A DNA stretch of 64,000 bases from Zygaena filipendulae (taxonomy: Eukaryota > Arthropoda > Insecta > Lepidoptera > Zygaenidae): the NCBI GenBank assembly GCA_907165275.2, contig OU015664.1, forward strand, positions 2,194,001 to 2,258,000, written 5' to 3'. This document shows positions 8,567 through 18,986 of this stretch, in pieces. The first letter of the stretch is position 1. Every line of letters begins with the position of its first letter. The notes under the pieces were generated by a model, which searched no databases, had not been told where the DNA came from, and saw only the letters and a program-made list of their open reading frames with translations. The position numbers and the translations under genes are program-made.

Positions 8567-11500
8567 ATGCCTAAAAAAATAATTAGAGATGCATTTTACT
8601 ATTTTATGCTAGATTTCAAAGAAGAACAGCGTAGAAATGGTGTTAATTACGAAAATATGGCTCAAGTAGCCGACGCCGCTGGTCCACTATGGAAGGTAAA
8701 TCTCATTTCGAACTTATTCAAACGATTATCGATGATTGGAACTAAGTAGGTATATAAAATTTTAACTTCTTTTCAGAATGCTGTACCAGCGGTAAGAGCG
8801 AAGTTTGAAGCTATAGCCAAGGAAGAAAAACAATTAAAAAGGCAGATGGACCAGAAGCTCACGTCAACAGGTGTTCCGGTGAGTTTTATTGAGAACCATG
8901 AGAAGGAGCTTCAAGCGGCAGAGGAGTTCCAAAGGCAAGACATCAAGAATATTGTTGAAGTGAAAAGCTTGGAGAATAGTAAGTGTCACACCAAACAGAA
9001 CACATTTTTTGCTTACTCCTTCCCAAGCTCAGTTTTAGATTAACCCGTGTGAGAAGGGGTCTAAATTGTAGAGTACCTCAAAAGAGAAAAAGAACCCTTA
9101 CAGGATCACTTTATACGAAATAAAAAGTTGCAGTTATAATAAAGTTTATGGCGGGTATCTAATAAATGTAGAGTAGAAAAAGAAAAAGAGAGTGAAGGAG
9201 GAGAAATCGAAATTACTGAGGAGTAACAAAAAGAGGAGGAAAAAGAGGAGGCAACGAAGTTGAAAAGTTAAAAGTTATAACTAAAGTTATCAAGATTTAA
9301 TTGTATTGAGGAAGCGGGAAGCATTAATTTTGAAAATATTTTATTAATTTTATTTTTATTATTCCTGAGCCCTAATTTACTATGACTAACAACATTCCTT
9401 GCCCATAATGTGGTGACAATATGGTCCATCTTAAAATGCAAACATTTCTGGTACTTTTATTAATCTTTCATTTCTAATAATGGATATTTATTGTTGTAAT
9501 GCAGCAGTAATGTTGTAGCTGTTAGTGTGTTTATAACTTTGTACAAATGCAAACATATTATTATTCCTTTTAAGCCCTTGATTATCTCTTTGCAGAAAAT
9601 CACATAAATTCCCTGCTTGGACTGATAACTGAAATTTTTTTATTTTTATTTTCTCAATAACCTACCCACTTTTTTTATAAACTTATAAACTTTTTATAAA
9701 CCTTGTTTTTTTTTATTTATTGAAAGCTTCAAGCCTTCAGCTTAAACCAAATTACAATATTCTATGCATTAATAAAATACTTATATGTCTAACCAGCTCT
9801 GCATTTGCACTCCTTCTTCATAATGGATGTGAATGCGTACTGCCAAGTTGGTGAAGAATGGATGATTGGGGAAAGCAGCCTGCTGCAGTTCAATCTCCAA
9901 GATGGCATATTGAACCACTACCATGAAAATATCAACCCGGGTATGTTTGTTTCAGCAAACCATGAGTGCTTGGCAGAATACTCTTAGATTTTTCTTTAGA
10001 GTTATTGCATTTTGTGTACATCTAAACTAGAATTGCCATCTGTCCCGGTACACCAGGACATGTCACCGGTTTGGAATTTCTGTCCCAGTTGTCCTGGTTG
10101 ATCTCCAAAATGACCCGGTATTTCAATTGCAACATGTAACACATACACTATTTTACATACACATATAGGTACAATATATTGGAAAGGAAACAGACTTTGA
10201 TTTTGATGTGCCAATACTTATACGCTATGTAATGCGAATTTCGAAAGAATATTATGGAACAGTAGATCCATCACCTATATTCTAGTTAAATTTTATAAAA
10301 AATAATCAAAATAAAAAAAAAAAAACATTTTTTTTTCTAGTTTGTGGGAAAACGAACAATGTTGCAAAAAAAGTTAGAGCATGAACACGTACTTATACAT
10401 TTACACGTGCATATACGTCACAGTAATCTTTAATTTGCAACGTTGTTTGAATTCCCACAAAAAGTGTTCTTTTGTTTTTTTTCTTTTTTTTAATATATTT
10501 AATCATACTTTTAAAGTATTAAAAGATGTATATTAATTTGTTATTTCATGTCTAATTATTTTTTGTATATTATACGTTATTATTTCTATACTCTGCCTTT
10601 TTATGTTCCGCTAATAATTGTGTCGGGGTGTATACTATAATGCATATGCATTGCCAACAGGCAATATACCGATGGGGTACGCGTCGGACGTGAAGATCGG
10701 ATGCCAGCAGCTGGGCCTGGAGATGCCGTTCGACGAGCCCGACCAGCGCAACTACAAGGAGCGCATCCTGTCCCGGATTGTGGACTACATCACGCAGCAG
10801 GGCACCGTCAAGCCCGAGCCCCCCATATACACTATGCCCAACAAAATCGAGAAAGTCACCAACTTCATACACCAACTGTGCTACAGATCCGGTATGTCAT
10901 GTAACAAAACTGCCAGCCCAATAATAATAATCCAAAACACAACAGTATTACAGTATCTGTGCTGTGACACAAGCACAACACACACATCTACGTAATGTAT
11001 AAGCTTTAATTATTCTAATTATTCTCTAAGCTAAGCTTGTGTCTTGGAACTAAAGTGGGTAGAGATAAGAACTATCTCTGTGTATGAAAAGAATCCATCG
11101 AGAAGCAACGAATAGTGGTGGTGCTACGGTAGCTAAAGATGAGCCAATTGGATCGTCAAGTCGAGTTGAATAATCGTTAACACATAGAAAATTAAGGAAC
11201 AAATCATCATGTCACGTGATCACGTTAAATGGTCAAATCAAAAGTCCAGTTTTGCGTGACCACATGGCATAATGATTTTGTTCATTAGTTTTCTATATTG
11301 TGTTAACAACTGCCAACTTGGCTAAGTGGGCTGTGCATTGCGTGCGACAATCTGGCGAAGCGCTCCTATTACTGACAGACAGCACCATTGTCGTTTTTAA
11401 AATCGCCAAAATTTCAGAGAGAGGGGACAGGGTTTATAAGGGTAGATGAGGGGTAAGGAGGAGATGCGTAGCGGAGAGGAGATATTGTGAGCTGTGGTAT

Positions 11501-14500
11501 TAGCAGAAATGTATGCTATGAGAGCTTTCGGGTGTGCGAGAGCGCGGGCTACACACAACTCCGCTCTGCCGCGCCGCTTGCTCACGGCGCAAAATTCTAC
11601 AGGAAAATGTGACATCTCCTCTCCCTCCGCTTGATCCATTTCCACCGTAGCTAAGCGGAGAGTAGATGTGGAAATAACGAAATCTGATTGGTTATTCGAA
11701 ACACATCTTTCGTCTCCTCTCCTCCCCGCTTTGGTGGATACCGGGTGTGACGTGTCCCTCGCGGTCGCCAGGCGAGGACGAGTCGAAGTTCCGCGTGTAT
11801 GGGCTGCCGGCGCTGCTGCACAGCATGACCAACGCGCTGCGCTCCGCCGACAACGAGGGCTTCCCCACCGAGACGCTGGCGCTCAAGCACTTGGAGCGCG
11901 ACTCCTTCAAGTTCATGCCCAAAGAGGCCTGCGAGGTACAACACTAATAATAATAATCCACATCACAACACACAGATCTACTTGATCCCACAGTAAGCTA
12001 TTATTAGCTTGTGTCGTGGAAATCAAGCAAACGTGGTATAAACTACATAAAATTACGTATATATTATACTATAGATATATAAACACACCCAGACTGGAAA
12101 ATGGAACCCTGTGTTCATCACACAAAGTCCACCCCCACCGGGAATCGAACCCGGAACCCCTTGATTAGCGGGCAGGCATGGTGTCCTCTGCACCAATCGG
12201 GTCGTCGAACACTAAACTGTAGATAGGCAATAACCTGGTGCTTGAGTTTAGAAAAGAATAAAAGCCTGCCATTTACAGGAACGTAAAGAGCTGGTTTTTA
12301 TCGGGTTTAAACCCAATCACCAGGTTGATTGGCGATCTATACGCTGCACCCTTCTCATTTTAGACTTTAAAAAGTCCTTTTCTGTATCTCCGGACAGTGT
12401 GGGACAGTGTGTATGCAAAATTTCATGCGGTTTCACTCTAATTAATTCGGAGTTCCAGCGAGAATTCCGGAAAGAAAAGTAGGTACCCTAGATGTCCTAT
12501 TTCTGACTATAAATCTATCTAGGTGTCAAATTGCATCCAATTCCGTTCAGCCGTTCTTACGTAATCAAGTAAGAAAAATCTATCCATCCGTCCAAATTTT
12601 TAAGTCTATAGTCTATACTAATAAAAGGAACAGCTAGTTTATAAATATTAGTACAGATTGTGATGTTGACCCCTTGCGCACTGGGCACCTCTTTGTATAC
12701 TATATGTAGCTGTGTTGTGTTGTGATTATAGATGGGCAATCGACCCGGTGCTTGAAATTAAATCCGATAAAAGACTGCCGTTTTTAAAAGTCCGTAAAAG
12801 GCTGGCTTTTATCGGGTTTAAACCCAAGCACCGACCGGGTCGATTGCCCATCTATATAATAGTTGCTGTGTGTTGTGTCGTGACGTGGCAGCACCACGAG
12901 ACGCTGGACATGCCGGTGGAGTGCACGCTGTCGCGCACCAAGCGCTGGGCGTTCATGGTATTCGACAGCTGCTGCCAGCTGTGCGGCGTGGACCTGCAGC
13001 CCGGCAAGCACCTGCCGCTGGACCTGCACATCAACGTGAGTACTATTTATTTATTTATTCATTTATTTACTGTCGGACAACAAGCGGCCCATTTTATTGT
13101 TAGTAAAAACTTAAAAACTATGTAATAGTACTTATAGACATAGATAAGCAATAGTGTGTTAACCCACACTGGAGACATTTTGAGTAAATTATGTTTTAAA
13201 GTTGTACCGCCATTTTGTGTACACATTTTTTTATGTTCAACATATTGTTGCTATTTAAACAATGTAATAAAGTAAACACATAATTAAAAAACGTTTTGTA
13301 ACGCTCAATAAAGCGTTCTGTATCAATAATGTAATTTTGTAGGTTAACACGTTATTGCTTACCGGCCTTATATTCTATTAAGGATTTCGTAGTGTTAACT
13401 AAGTGCCTCAAAGTGGGGCACTCAATCCTTTCAGCAATGGTCTTCAGGAGTCTGTTGGGACTACCACGTATTCTGTTCAGTAGCGACGCCGACTTTGACT
13501 AATATGAGCCAAATTTGAATGTTTTTTCAACTTTCGGTTTGCAAAAAATATATTTATCGCAAGACTGAGGGATTCGGGGTATTCCGAGACAAAAGTACTT
13601 ACTACCCTATATTTTTTTCTACACCTAACCTTGACAACGTGTAAGTAGTATGCAAAATTTGATGTAGTTTCTTTCGCGTTAATTTCGGGGAATTCCGGGA
13701 TAAAAGGTAGCCTATGCCCTTCTCTGTATCCCTGAAAACATGTATGCAAAATTTCGTGGTGATCGGTTGAGCCGTTCAGCCGTGAAAGCGTAACAAACAA
13801 ACAAACATACAAACTCACTTTCGCATTTATAATATTAGTAAGGATTTACCTACCTAATGTACCTACCCCCGAAATTAATTCGTACAAATTTAATTATAAT
13901 AAATCGTGCTACTTTAGGTACAAGTGTGGTATTTTTGATAATGCGTGAAATGGTATTGCGCAAATCAATGGGTGCTTCTATACCATTTCCTATGCTATAT
14001 ATCACAACCGATTAATATTAATTGCTTATTAAGCAATAGTGAGTCAACCCACCCTGGAGAGATTTTGAGTGAATCGTGTTTTTAAAATTATAGCGCCATT
14101 TTGTGTCAATATTTTTTTTTTTTATATTCAACACTCTGTTGCTATTTAAACAATGTAATAAAATAAACAGATAATTAAAAAATGTTCTATTACTCTCAAT
14201 AAAGCGTTCTGTATCAATAACTAATTTTGTTAACATGTAACTTATCGGCGTCCACTGAATTTCTACATGCATACAATGTAGGTTGTTTGTTGTTGATTCT
14301 AAAACTCCAACACTCTGTTTTTGTCTTTTTTTTTCTAAGTCTATATTTGTGTGCAAACCAGGCGTCGTCTTGCAACACTTCATTGGACCAGTCGTATGGT
14401 GCCGCCTCGTCGATCTCTGAAAGTAAGCATTTATCTATCCCTACTAAATACTAATATTATAAAGAGTTAAAGTTTGTGAGTTTCTGAGGCTGTAAGGGGT

Positions 14501-16024
14501 AATCTCTGGATCTACTGAACCTATTTTGATAATTCTTTTACCAATAGAATCTAATTTTGATTTTCACACCCCTTGAACAAGCCTATTACAAACACAGAGA
14601 TGGAAGATGCGAAGAAGTTAGATAGGTTTCTTTCTACCTCTCTTATTTATAACTAAAATAACCAATGTTAAAACTGTTCTAGGTTCCAAACCGAAACGTG
14701 TCCACAAGCCGTTGCGTTTGCCCAAAACTGATCGTAAGTATACTATTTTTTATCGGTTTGACTCAACCTAATGGCGTTTTTATGGACAAAGTCGGGTTTA
14801 TGCGGGTAAATGAATTACTTTTGCCGTATGATGATAATATTTTTTTCGTGCATATTTAAGATGTAAAATTAGTTGCAAATATTTACAGGGTTGAAACTTG
14901 AAAGTATACACCGTAATAAACATGTTGATAAAATAAAAAATTATAAATTATAAGGTTAAATTTTTTTTGTCAAATAAAATAAATCAGTCTATAATCCGCC
15001 GCTCAATCGCTTTACACACACATCGCCACGCGCCGGTATCTTGAGGTCAATGACCTCGATCGTCGCTCGCTCGAGCTGACCAGCTGATCCATCGCTCGCT
15101 GTGTGCGTGGCGCGTGCCTTGTATACTCACGTATAAGTGAGTTACGTAGATTGTGTATCTTGTGAATGTGATTTGCAATGTTTTTCAACTAATTTATTTT
15201 CCTCATATACTGAAAATTTACCAAACTTATATTATTTTTTCGCTTATCCTGTTTGTTATACCGTATACTTTCTGCCCTGTAAATATTTGCAGCTAATTTT
15301 CTACCACATCTTATATACCTAGTTACACCAAAAATTAATTTTAATTTAGATATTTGAGACGAGAATCGTATACCGAATACACACTTTCAATACGTCCCTC
15401 GTTATACCTTTACTTCCTGTATAATTTTATGGTGATTCTTCCAGATTTACAAAAGCTGGAGCGTCCCCCCGAGCTGACGCTGGACGCGGACAACTTCCCG
15501 GTGCTGGGCGTCTCCCGCGGCCGAGGTCGAGGTGAATCGATGAGAGATCATAGTTAATGGAAATAAATAATAACTTCATTCACTCTCGCTTTACCCCGGT
15601 ATTTTTAGATGTACTCCGCGGTTTCACCCGGATGAGTTTCGGAATTCCCGCAGGAACTATTTAATTCTCAAATAAAAGTAACGCAGTGACTGAGGTACTC
15701 CTTATAACAGCAGCTATCTGCCAGTGAAAATCCCGTTAAAATCGGTCCAGCCGTTTCAGAGATTAGCCGGAACAAACAGACAGACAGACGGACAAAAATT
15801 AAAAAAATTGCTTTTTTTTGTTGTTAAGTACCGTATATAGTTTCAAATGCATTTAGTGAAAAGCTATGAAATTTTGGAATTACAGACACTTCAATTTTAT
15901 TTGTATGTATAGACAAGCACGTCCCATTACGTTTTTTTTTTAAATTAAATTTCATAATTATTTTTGTGTTCCAGGGCGCGGCCTCTCCAGCAGCTTGGGC
16001 AGCATGAACATAAACAGGAAGTAG
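8567..16024 (+). CDS. mael: Maelstrom, piRNA-pathway protein (10 coding exons)
   Basis: Exons: 8567-8695, 8777-8978, 9797-9940, 10661-10891, 11772-11935, 12892-13035, 14362-14422, 14683-14733, 15445-15531, 15975-16024. All junctions are GT/AG and in phase, giving 420 aa, close to known Maelstrom proteins. The start MPKKIIRDAFYYFMLDF opens an HMG box (residues 1-70, with AQVADAAGPLWK). The MAEL domain, an RNase-H-like fold, follows at roughly residues 120-335 and ends in a Cys/His-rich part (KRWAFMVFDSCCQLCGVDL, HLPLDLH) fitting its metal-binding motif. The tail has SRGRGRGRG (residues about 397-406), a possible arginine-methylation/Tudor site, and stops after NINRK. In animals Maelstrom acts in germline nuage and nucleus in piRNA-directed transposon silencing. 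Its introns are full of transposons, including palindromic MITEs before exon 6. Confidence 0.93.
9179..9270 (+). repeat. Purine-rich (AG)-type stretch in mael intron 2
   Basis: About 90 bases are almost only A and G (AGAAAAAGAAAAAGAGAGTG, then GAGGAGGAAAAAGAGGAGG words). It is a simple-sequence tract with no coding role. Confidence 0.6.
11176..11307. repeat. Inverted-repeat MITE in mael intron 4
   Basis: GTTAACACATAGAAAA at the left matches the inverted TTTTCTATATTGTGTTAAC at the right, with TCATCATGTCACGTG pairing to a CACATGG..ATGAT word inside. A relative of the right half (TTTTGTTCATTAGTTT...) lies at 27690-27812 in an SRPRA intron. Confidence 0.6.
11390..11771. other. Mael intron 4 distal part, probable transposon remnant
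   Basis: The stretch from 11397 to about 11750 is richer in GC than the intron around it. It has short inverted words (GAGAGGAGAT against ATCTCCTCTCC) on the two sides. No boundaries are certain. Open frames on the minus strand here are not supported. Confidence 0.35.
12129..12209 (-). repeat. tRNA-like SINE head (Pol III boxes) in mael intron 5
   Basis: Read on the minus strand it has a B-box GGTTCGATTCC (12141-12151) closed by a TTCCGGG..CCCGG stem, and an A-box-like GGTGCAGAGG upstream. The fold is not a convincing tRNA; it resembles the tRNA-derived head of an insect SINE. Confidence 0.55.
12220..12341. repeat. Palindromic MITE, copy 1, mael intron 5
   Basis: TAGATAGGCAATAACCTGGTG at the left pairs with CACCAGGTTGATTGGCGATCTA at the right. 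The centre has TTTATCGGGTTTAAACCC. It belongs to the same family as 12729-12854. Confidence 0.75.
12420..12655 (+). repeat. Family A repeat copy, diverged, in mael intron 5
   Basis: Recognisable pieces are GCGGTTTCACTC, GGAGTTCCAGCGAGAATTCC, CCAATTCCGTTCAGCCGTTC and the tail up to about 12655. It sits between the two palindromic MITEs. Confidence 0.55.
12729..12854. repeat. Palindromic MITE, copy 2, 37 bp before mael exon 6
   Basis: TAGATGGGCAATCGACCCGG at 12729 is mirrored by CCGGGTCGATTGCCCATCTA ending at 12854. The element is an almost perfect 126-bp hairpin with possible TA target duplication. It leaves only 37 bases for the branch point and 3' splice site of exon 6. Confidence 0.85.
13146..13360. 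repeat. 215-bp MITE, copy 1, mael intron 6
   Basis: The ends are inverted: AAGCAATAGTGTGTTAACC against GGTTAACACGTTATTGCTT. The interior includes GTTGCTATTTAAACAATGTA and CTCAATAAAGCGTTCTGTAT. Confidence 0.7.
13590..13845 (+). repeat. Family A repeat copy in mael intron 6
   Basis: It has the TTCTTTCGCGTTAATTTCGG and GAATTCCGGGATAAAAGG body, then GTTGAGCCGTTCAGCCGTGA, and the TATAATATTAGTAAGGAT end. It lies between the two 215-bp MITE copies. Confidence 0.65.
14031..14240. repeat. 215-bp MITE, copy 2, mael intron 6
   Basis: It starts AAGCAATAGTGAGTCAACCC and matches copy 1 through TGTTGCTATTTAAACAATGT and TCAATAAAGCGTTCTGTATC. The right inverted end is partly decayed (GTTAACATGTAACTTA). Confidence 0.65.
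15608..15800 (+). repeat. Family A variant copy in mael intron 9
   Basis: The head is CCGCGGTTTCACCCGG, with the variant tail AAATCGGTCCAGCCGTTTCA, GAGATTAGCCGGAACAAAC and repeated CAGA words. Confidence 0.65.
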
Positions 16025-16264
16025 ACCTGCGACCTGCACTCAACGTTTTTAGTGGTTAAGTTTAAGTGTTCATTGATATGGGTTTCTCATTATAAACTCT
16101 TTCATTATTTTTTGTTAATGTTTATTTCGTTTTCTTTTTAAAATAGGTATGTGACGCGAATCAATTTTTTTTTGTCTGAAATCAGAACAGTCGCTATTAG
16201 AAACGCGACTTCTGAGATATTCTATTTAAAAAGATATCCATGGGACGATAATTATGTAAAGTAG

Positions 16265-16319
16265 AATAAATACTAAATACGCATTTTTTATAATAATTCT
16301 GTAATGTTACAACAATAAA
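16265..16319 (+). terminator. Candidate mael poly(A) signals
   Basis: AATAAA occurs at 16265-16270 and 16314-16319, about 240-290 bases after the mael stop codon, a usual 3' UTR length. Confidence 0.45.
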
Positions 16320-16678
16320 AGAAAATTTAAGAACCGTCGAAGCGATTGTTTATAGCACTTTCCGATATCAACTTTAAATGCCTCAGCATTACCATCAAAA
16401 TGTTTTATTTTACTTTTCCTACTTTATTTTATTAAAATTTAATTTACCTTATTTCATATTATAATTCATTTATTTATCCTCCCTTCGATTTCTTTTTATT
16501 TTAAATGTCTTAGAAAATAAGTTTTTTTTTATAACTGGTAGCTCTAAGAATCCTAAGTGCCAACTCATCTCTTCGGTGTTATTTCATATTATGGCTCTGT
16601 AGTGGTCCCTGCTCAAACCCGGTGAACGAAGAAACGTGGGACCCGCACTTTGGCTCGAAAATGATCCAATAAACTATA

Positions 16679-16756
16679 CCAGCCCCTCAAGCCAAAGTGA
16701 CATTGTACAATCGTTGACGCATTGTAGAATGTCAATTTGGCTAGGGGGGCTGTAGT
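16679..16756. repeat. Short hairpin element downstream of mael
   Basis: CCAGCCCCTCAAGCCAAAGT, then GACATTGTACA, is mirrored by the TGTAGAATGTC, AATTTGGCTAGGGGGGCTG arm. It is a 78-bp foldback of MITE type. Confidence 0.6.
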
Positions 16757-16804
16757 ACATAAAACTCACATTGAAAGTAATAAGGCCGAGTTTTGATGGG
16801 CTCG

Positions 16805-17040
16805 TTTCCGGGTTATAAAAATCAAAATTCTATTCAGTCCGTCTTGTAGATTAATGAAAAATAATAGACACGTATTTCTTGATTTTTCAAAAACGCATTA
16901 AAATTTAGGGGCTAGTGACGTAATAACCAAGTATAAAGAGTATCTAGGCGTGATGTCACGGAGTTTAAACTCAATGTATCGCCGTTATTTTTTGATTAGG
17001 TAAAAAAAAAATACGTGTAAAATATGAAATCTCGACATTA
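16805..17040. repeat. Family B MITE (CRE-bearing), copy 1
   Basis: Internal words AAATCAAAATTCTATTCAGT, CCGTCTTGTAGATTAAT, GACACGTATTT and CGCCGTTATTTTTTGATTA place it in the family. Its CRE-like sites are decayed (GTGACGTAA, GATGTCAC). Confidence 0.65.
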
Positions 17041-18986
17041 TAATTATATCTTTGAACTGTGTTATTTTGTCTTTTAAGTATTTGTGTTAAAATGACGCGA
17101 GTATTTCGTATCAAGAGCGGTTTCTATGTCGATCTTCGTTCACTGATGAAACTTAGCATGACAGGATGCTCCCAAAAGATGGTGTGTTTGTGAATGATAC
17201 AGGATGTGTGGCGCTTGTGCCGACTCAATTTTTTGGACAATTTGTTATTATAATGGCTTATTTTCGCCCATAGACGACGTCCTAAGGATGGAGTTTTAAG
17301 TGTTTTTTTTTTACCAGCCGAAATCTCGCTTTAAAAAATCTTTTGTAAAATGATTACCAACAAAAACGTTATGATCAGTTATAAAAGGTGAGATTTTTGG
17401 TCAAAATTTAATTTTTAATTTGAAAAATAAATCTCAATTATTGTAACATATTATTGTTATTATTATATCATAATTTTTTATGCAACGATCTGAGCTTTAA
17501 AATAGGCGGACGTCAAATCGTTAAAATTATTGTTGTTTATGCTATAATTAATTGATTTGTTGAATTGTTTAAAACTATGGATTCATTCATTGATCGATTA
17601 ATTTAAAAATGAAAGTTTTTTTTTAGTTATTAATCTTGCATTTACTTATTCTATGTCTTAAACTAGCTGACGCGCGCGGTAATTTCACGTTCCCGCGGGA
17701 ATTCCAGGATAAAATATAGTTATAAACCTTCCTCGTGAATCACTCTATCTATTGGTGAAAACCGCATCAAAATCCGTTGCGTAGTTTTAAAGATTTAAGC
17801 ATACATAGGGATATAGGGACAGAGAAAGCGACTTTGTTTTGTAGTGATGTTACGAGTTTCGTTATAATCCGAGATATAGTGAAAAGATATGGTCAGCCAT
17901 AGAGTATTTAACCAAAAGAAAGGTCATTAACAGCCGATTCCCTCTGTCATAAGTTCGGAAACGCGTTAAATAATCGTATAAAGTTTTACTTGTGTCCGTA
18001 TTATTTTAGTTGTATTATGACGTCGTGTGTGCGTGCGTAAAGACGCGGCATTTACTACGGTGTGTGTTGTCTAAATCCTTGCTAAAGAAACTGAGCCTAT
18101 GACATTCATTACCTGTTGGTTAAATACTCTAGAATCTAGATTACGGAGCAGTTTCGTGGGAGAGAAATTTCGTGCCATCGGAAATGTGAAAAACGTTAAT
18201 CAATCAAAATTAATGTTGGAACCGTGTTTAATTTAATTAATTATCAAAATTGTGTTGTTCAGAACTTTTTCTTGTTTTACGCGATATAATTAATGATCAA
18301 AAATAATTTTCTATTGTACCTACTTACTTACTTTTAAAATGTAACTAAACTAGGTTGTGATGATTAAACAGACAGGGTAAATATAATCAATAAAATATAA
18401 TTTACTATCTGTAGAAAATGTGATTCTTATCCTGATAACAGAAATAATGCTATTTTTTTATAATTTGTGTAAGTAATACCTATTCGTCGATAAGTAAAAT
18501 CCAAATTGTTAAAAATAAACATGTAGTTAATTATATATTTTATTATATATTTTATTTTGTATTTGTAATTATATTTTGTAACGAAATAAATTATTAATAC
18601 TTAGTTAAAAATAAACTTTACCTTAACATGTAGTTTAATAAGAAATATTTTGTCATAACTTGGCTTTTTTTTTCATTTTTGTAACGTCAGCATCGAAAGT
18701 ACACGTAGATAAAGTAGGTATACATTTGATGGTTCTTGAATCTTATTGTGATTAAAGTTCAACAGCTGTTGTTAAAAGTTTCGGCTGTTTAGACAAACTT
18801 AATTAAATGCATATTTATATAATAATACAATAATATAATACAATATTTATTCAGAAAAATAAAAACACAAACGTAGGTAACCACAACACATAAGACGTTT
18901 TGCATAGATATGTAGACCATAAAATGGAGAAATGAAATTGATTTATTTATTGAGAGAGAATTTCCTAACATATATTTATATGATTT
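17041..18986. other. AT-rich intergenic and 3' flank
   Basis: Apart from the family A copy at 17664-17850 I see only AT-rich sequence with no frame longer than about 60 codons that looks real. On the minus strand AATAAATAAA at about 18941-18950 would serve as poly(A) signal for the gene ending at 18987. Confidence 0.4.
17664..17850 (+). repeat. Family A variant copy (RTE-like 3' tail)
   Basis: It carries CGCGCGGTAATTTCACG, TTCCCGCGGGAATTCCAGGA and the ATCAAAATCCGTTGCGTAGT, AAGCGACTTTGTTTT tail, a form often found at the 3' end of RTE-type LINEs of Lepidoptera. Confidence 0.65.

Noticed and set aside
10618..10995. Stand-alone gene of 125 codons
   Set aside because: Only 10661-10891 is coding; it is mael exon 4 with proper splice sites on both sides.
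12129..12209. tRNA gene on the minus strand
   Set aside because: It has a good B-box, but the acceptor and anticodon arms do not fold convincingly; it lies in a repeat-rich intron and looks like a SINE head. The same holds for 50160-50240.
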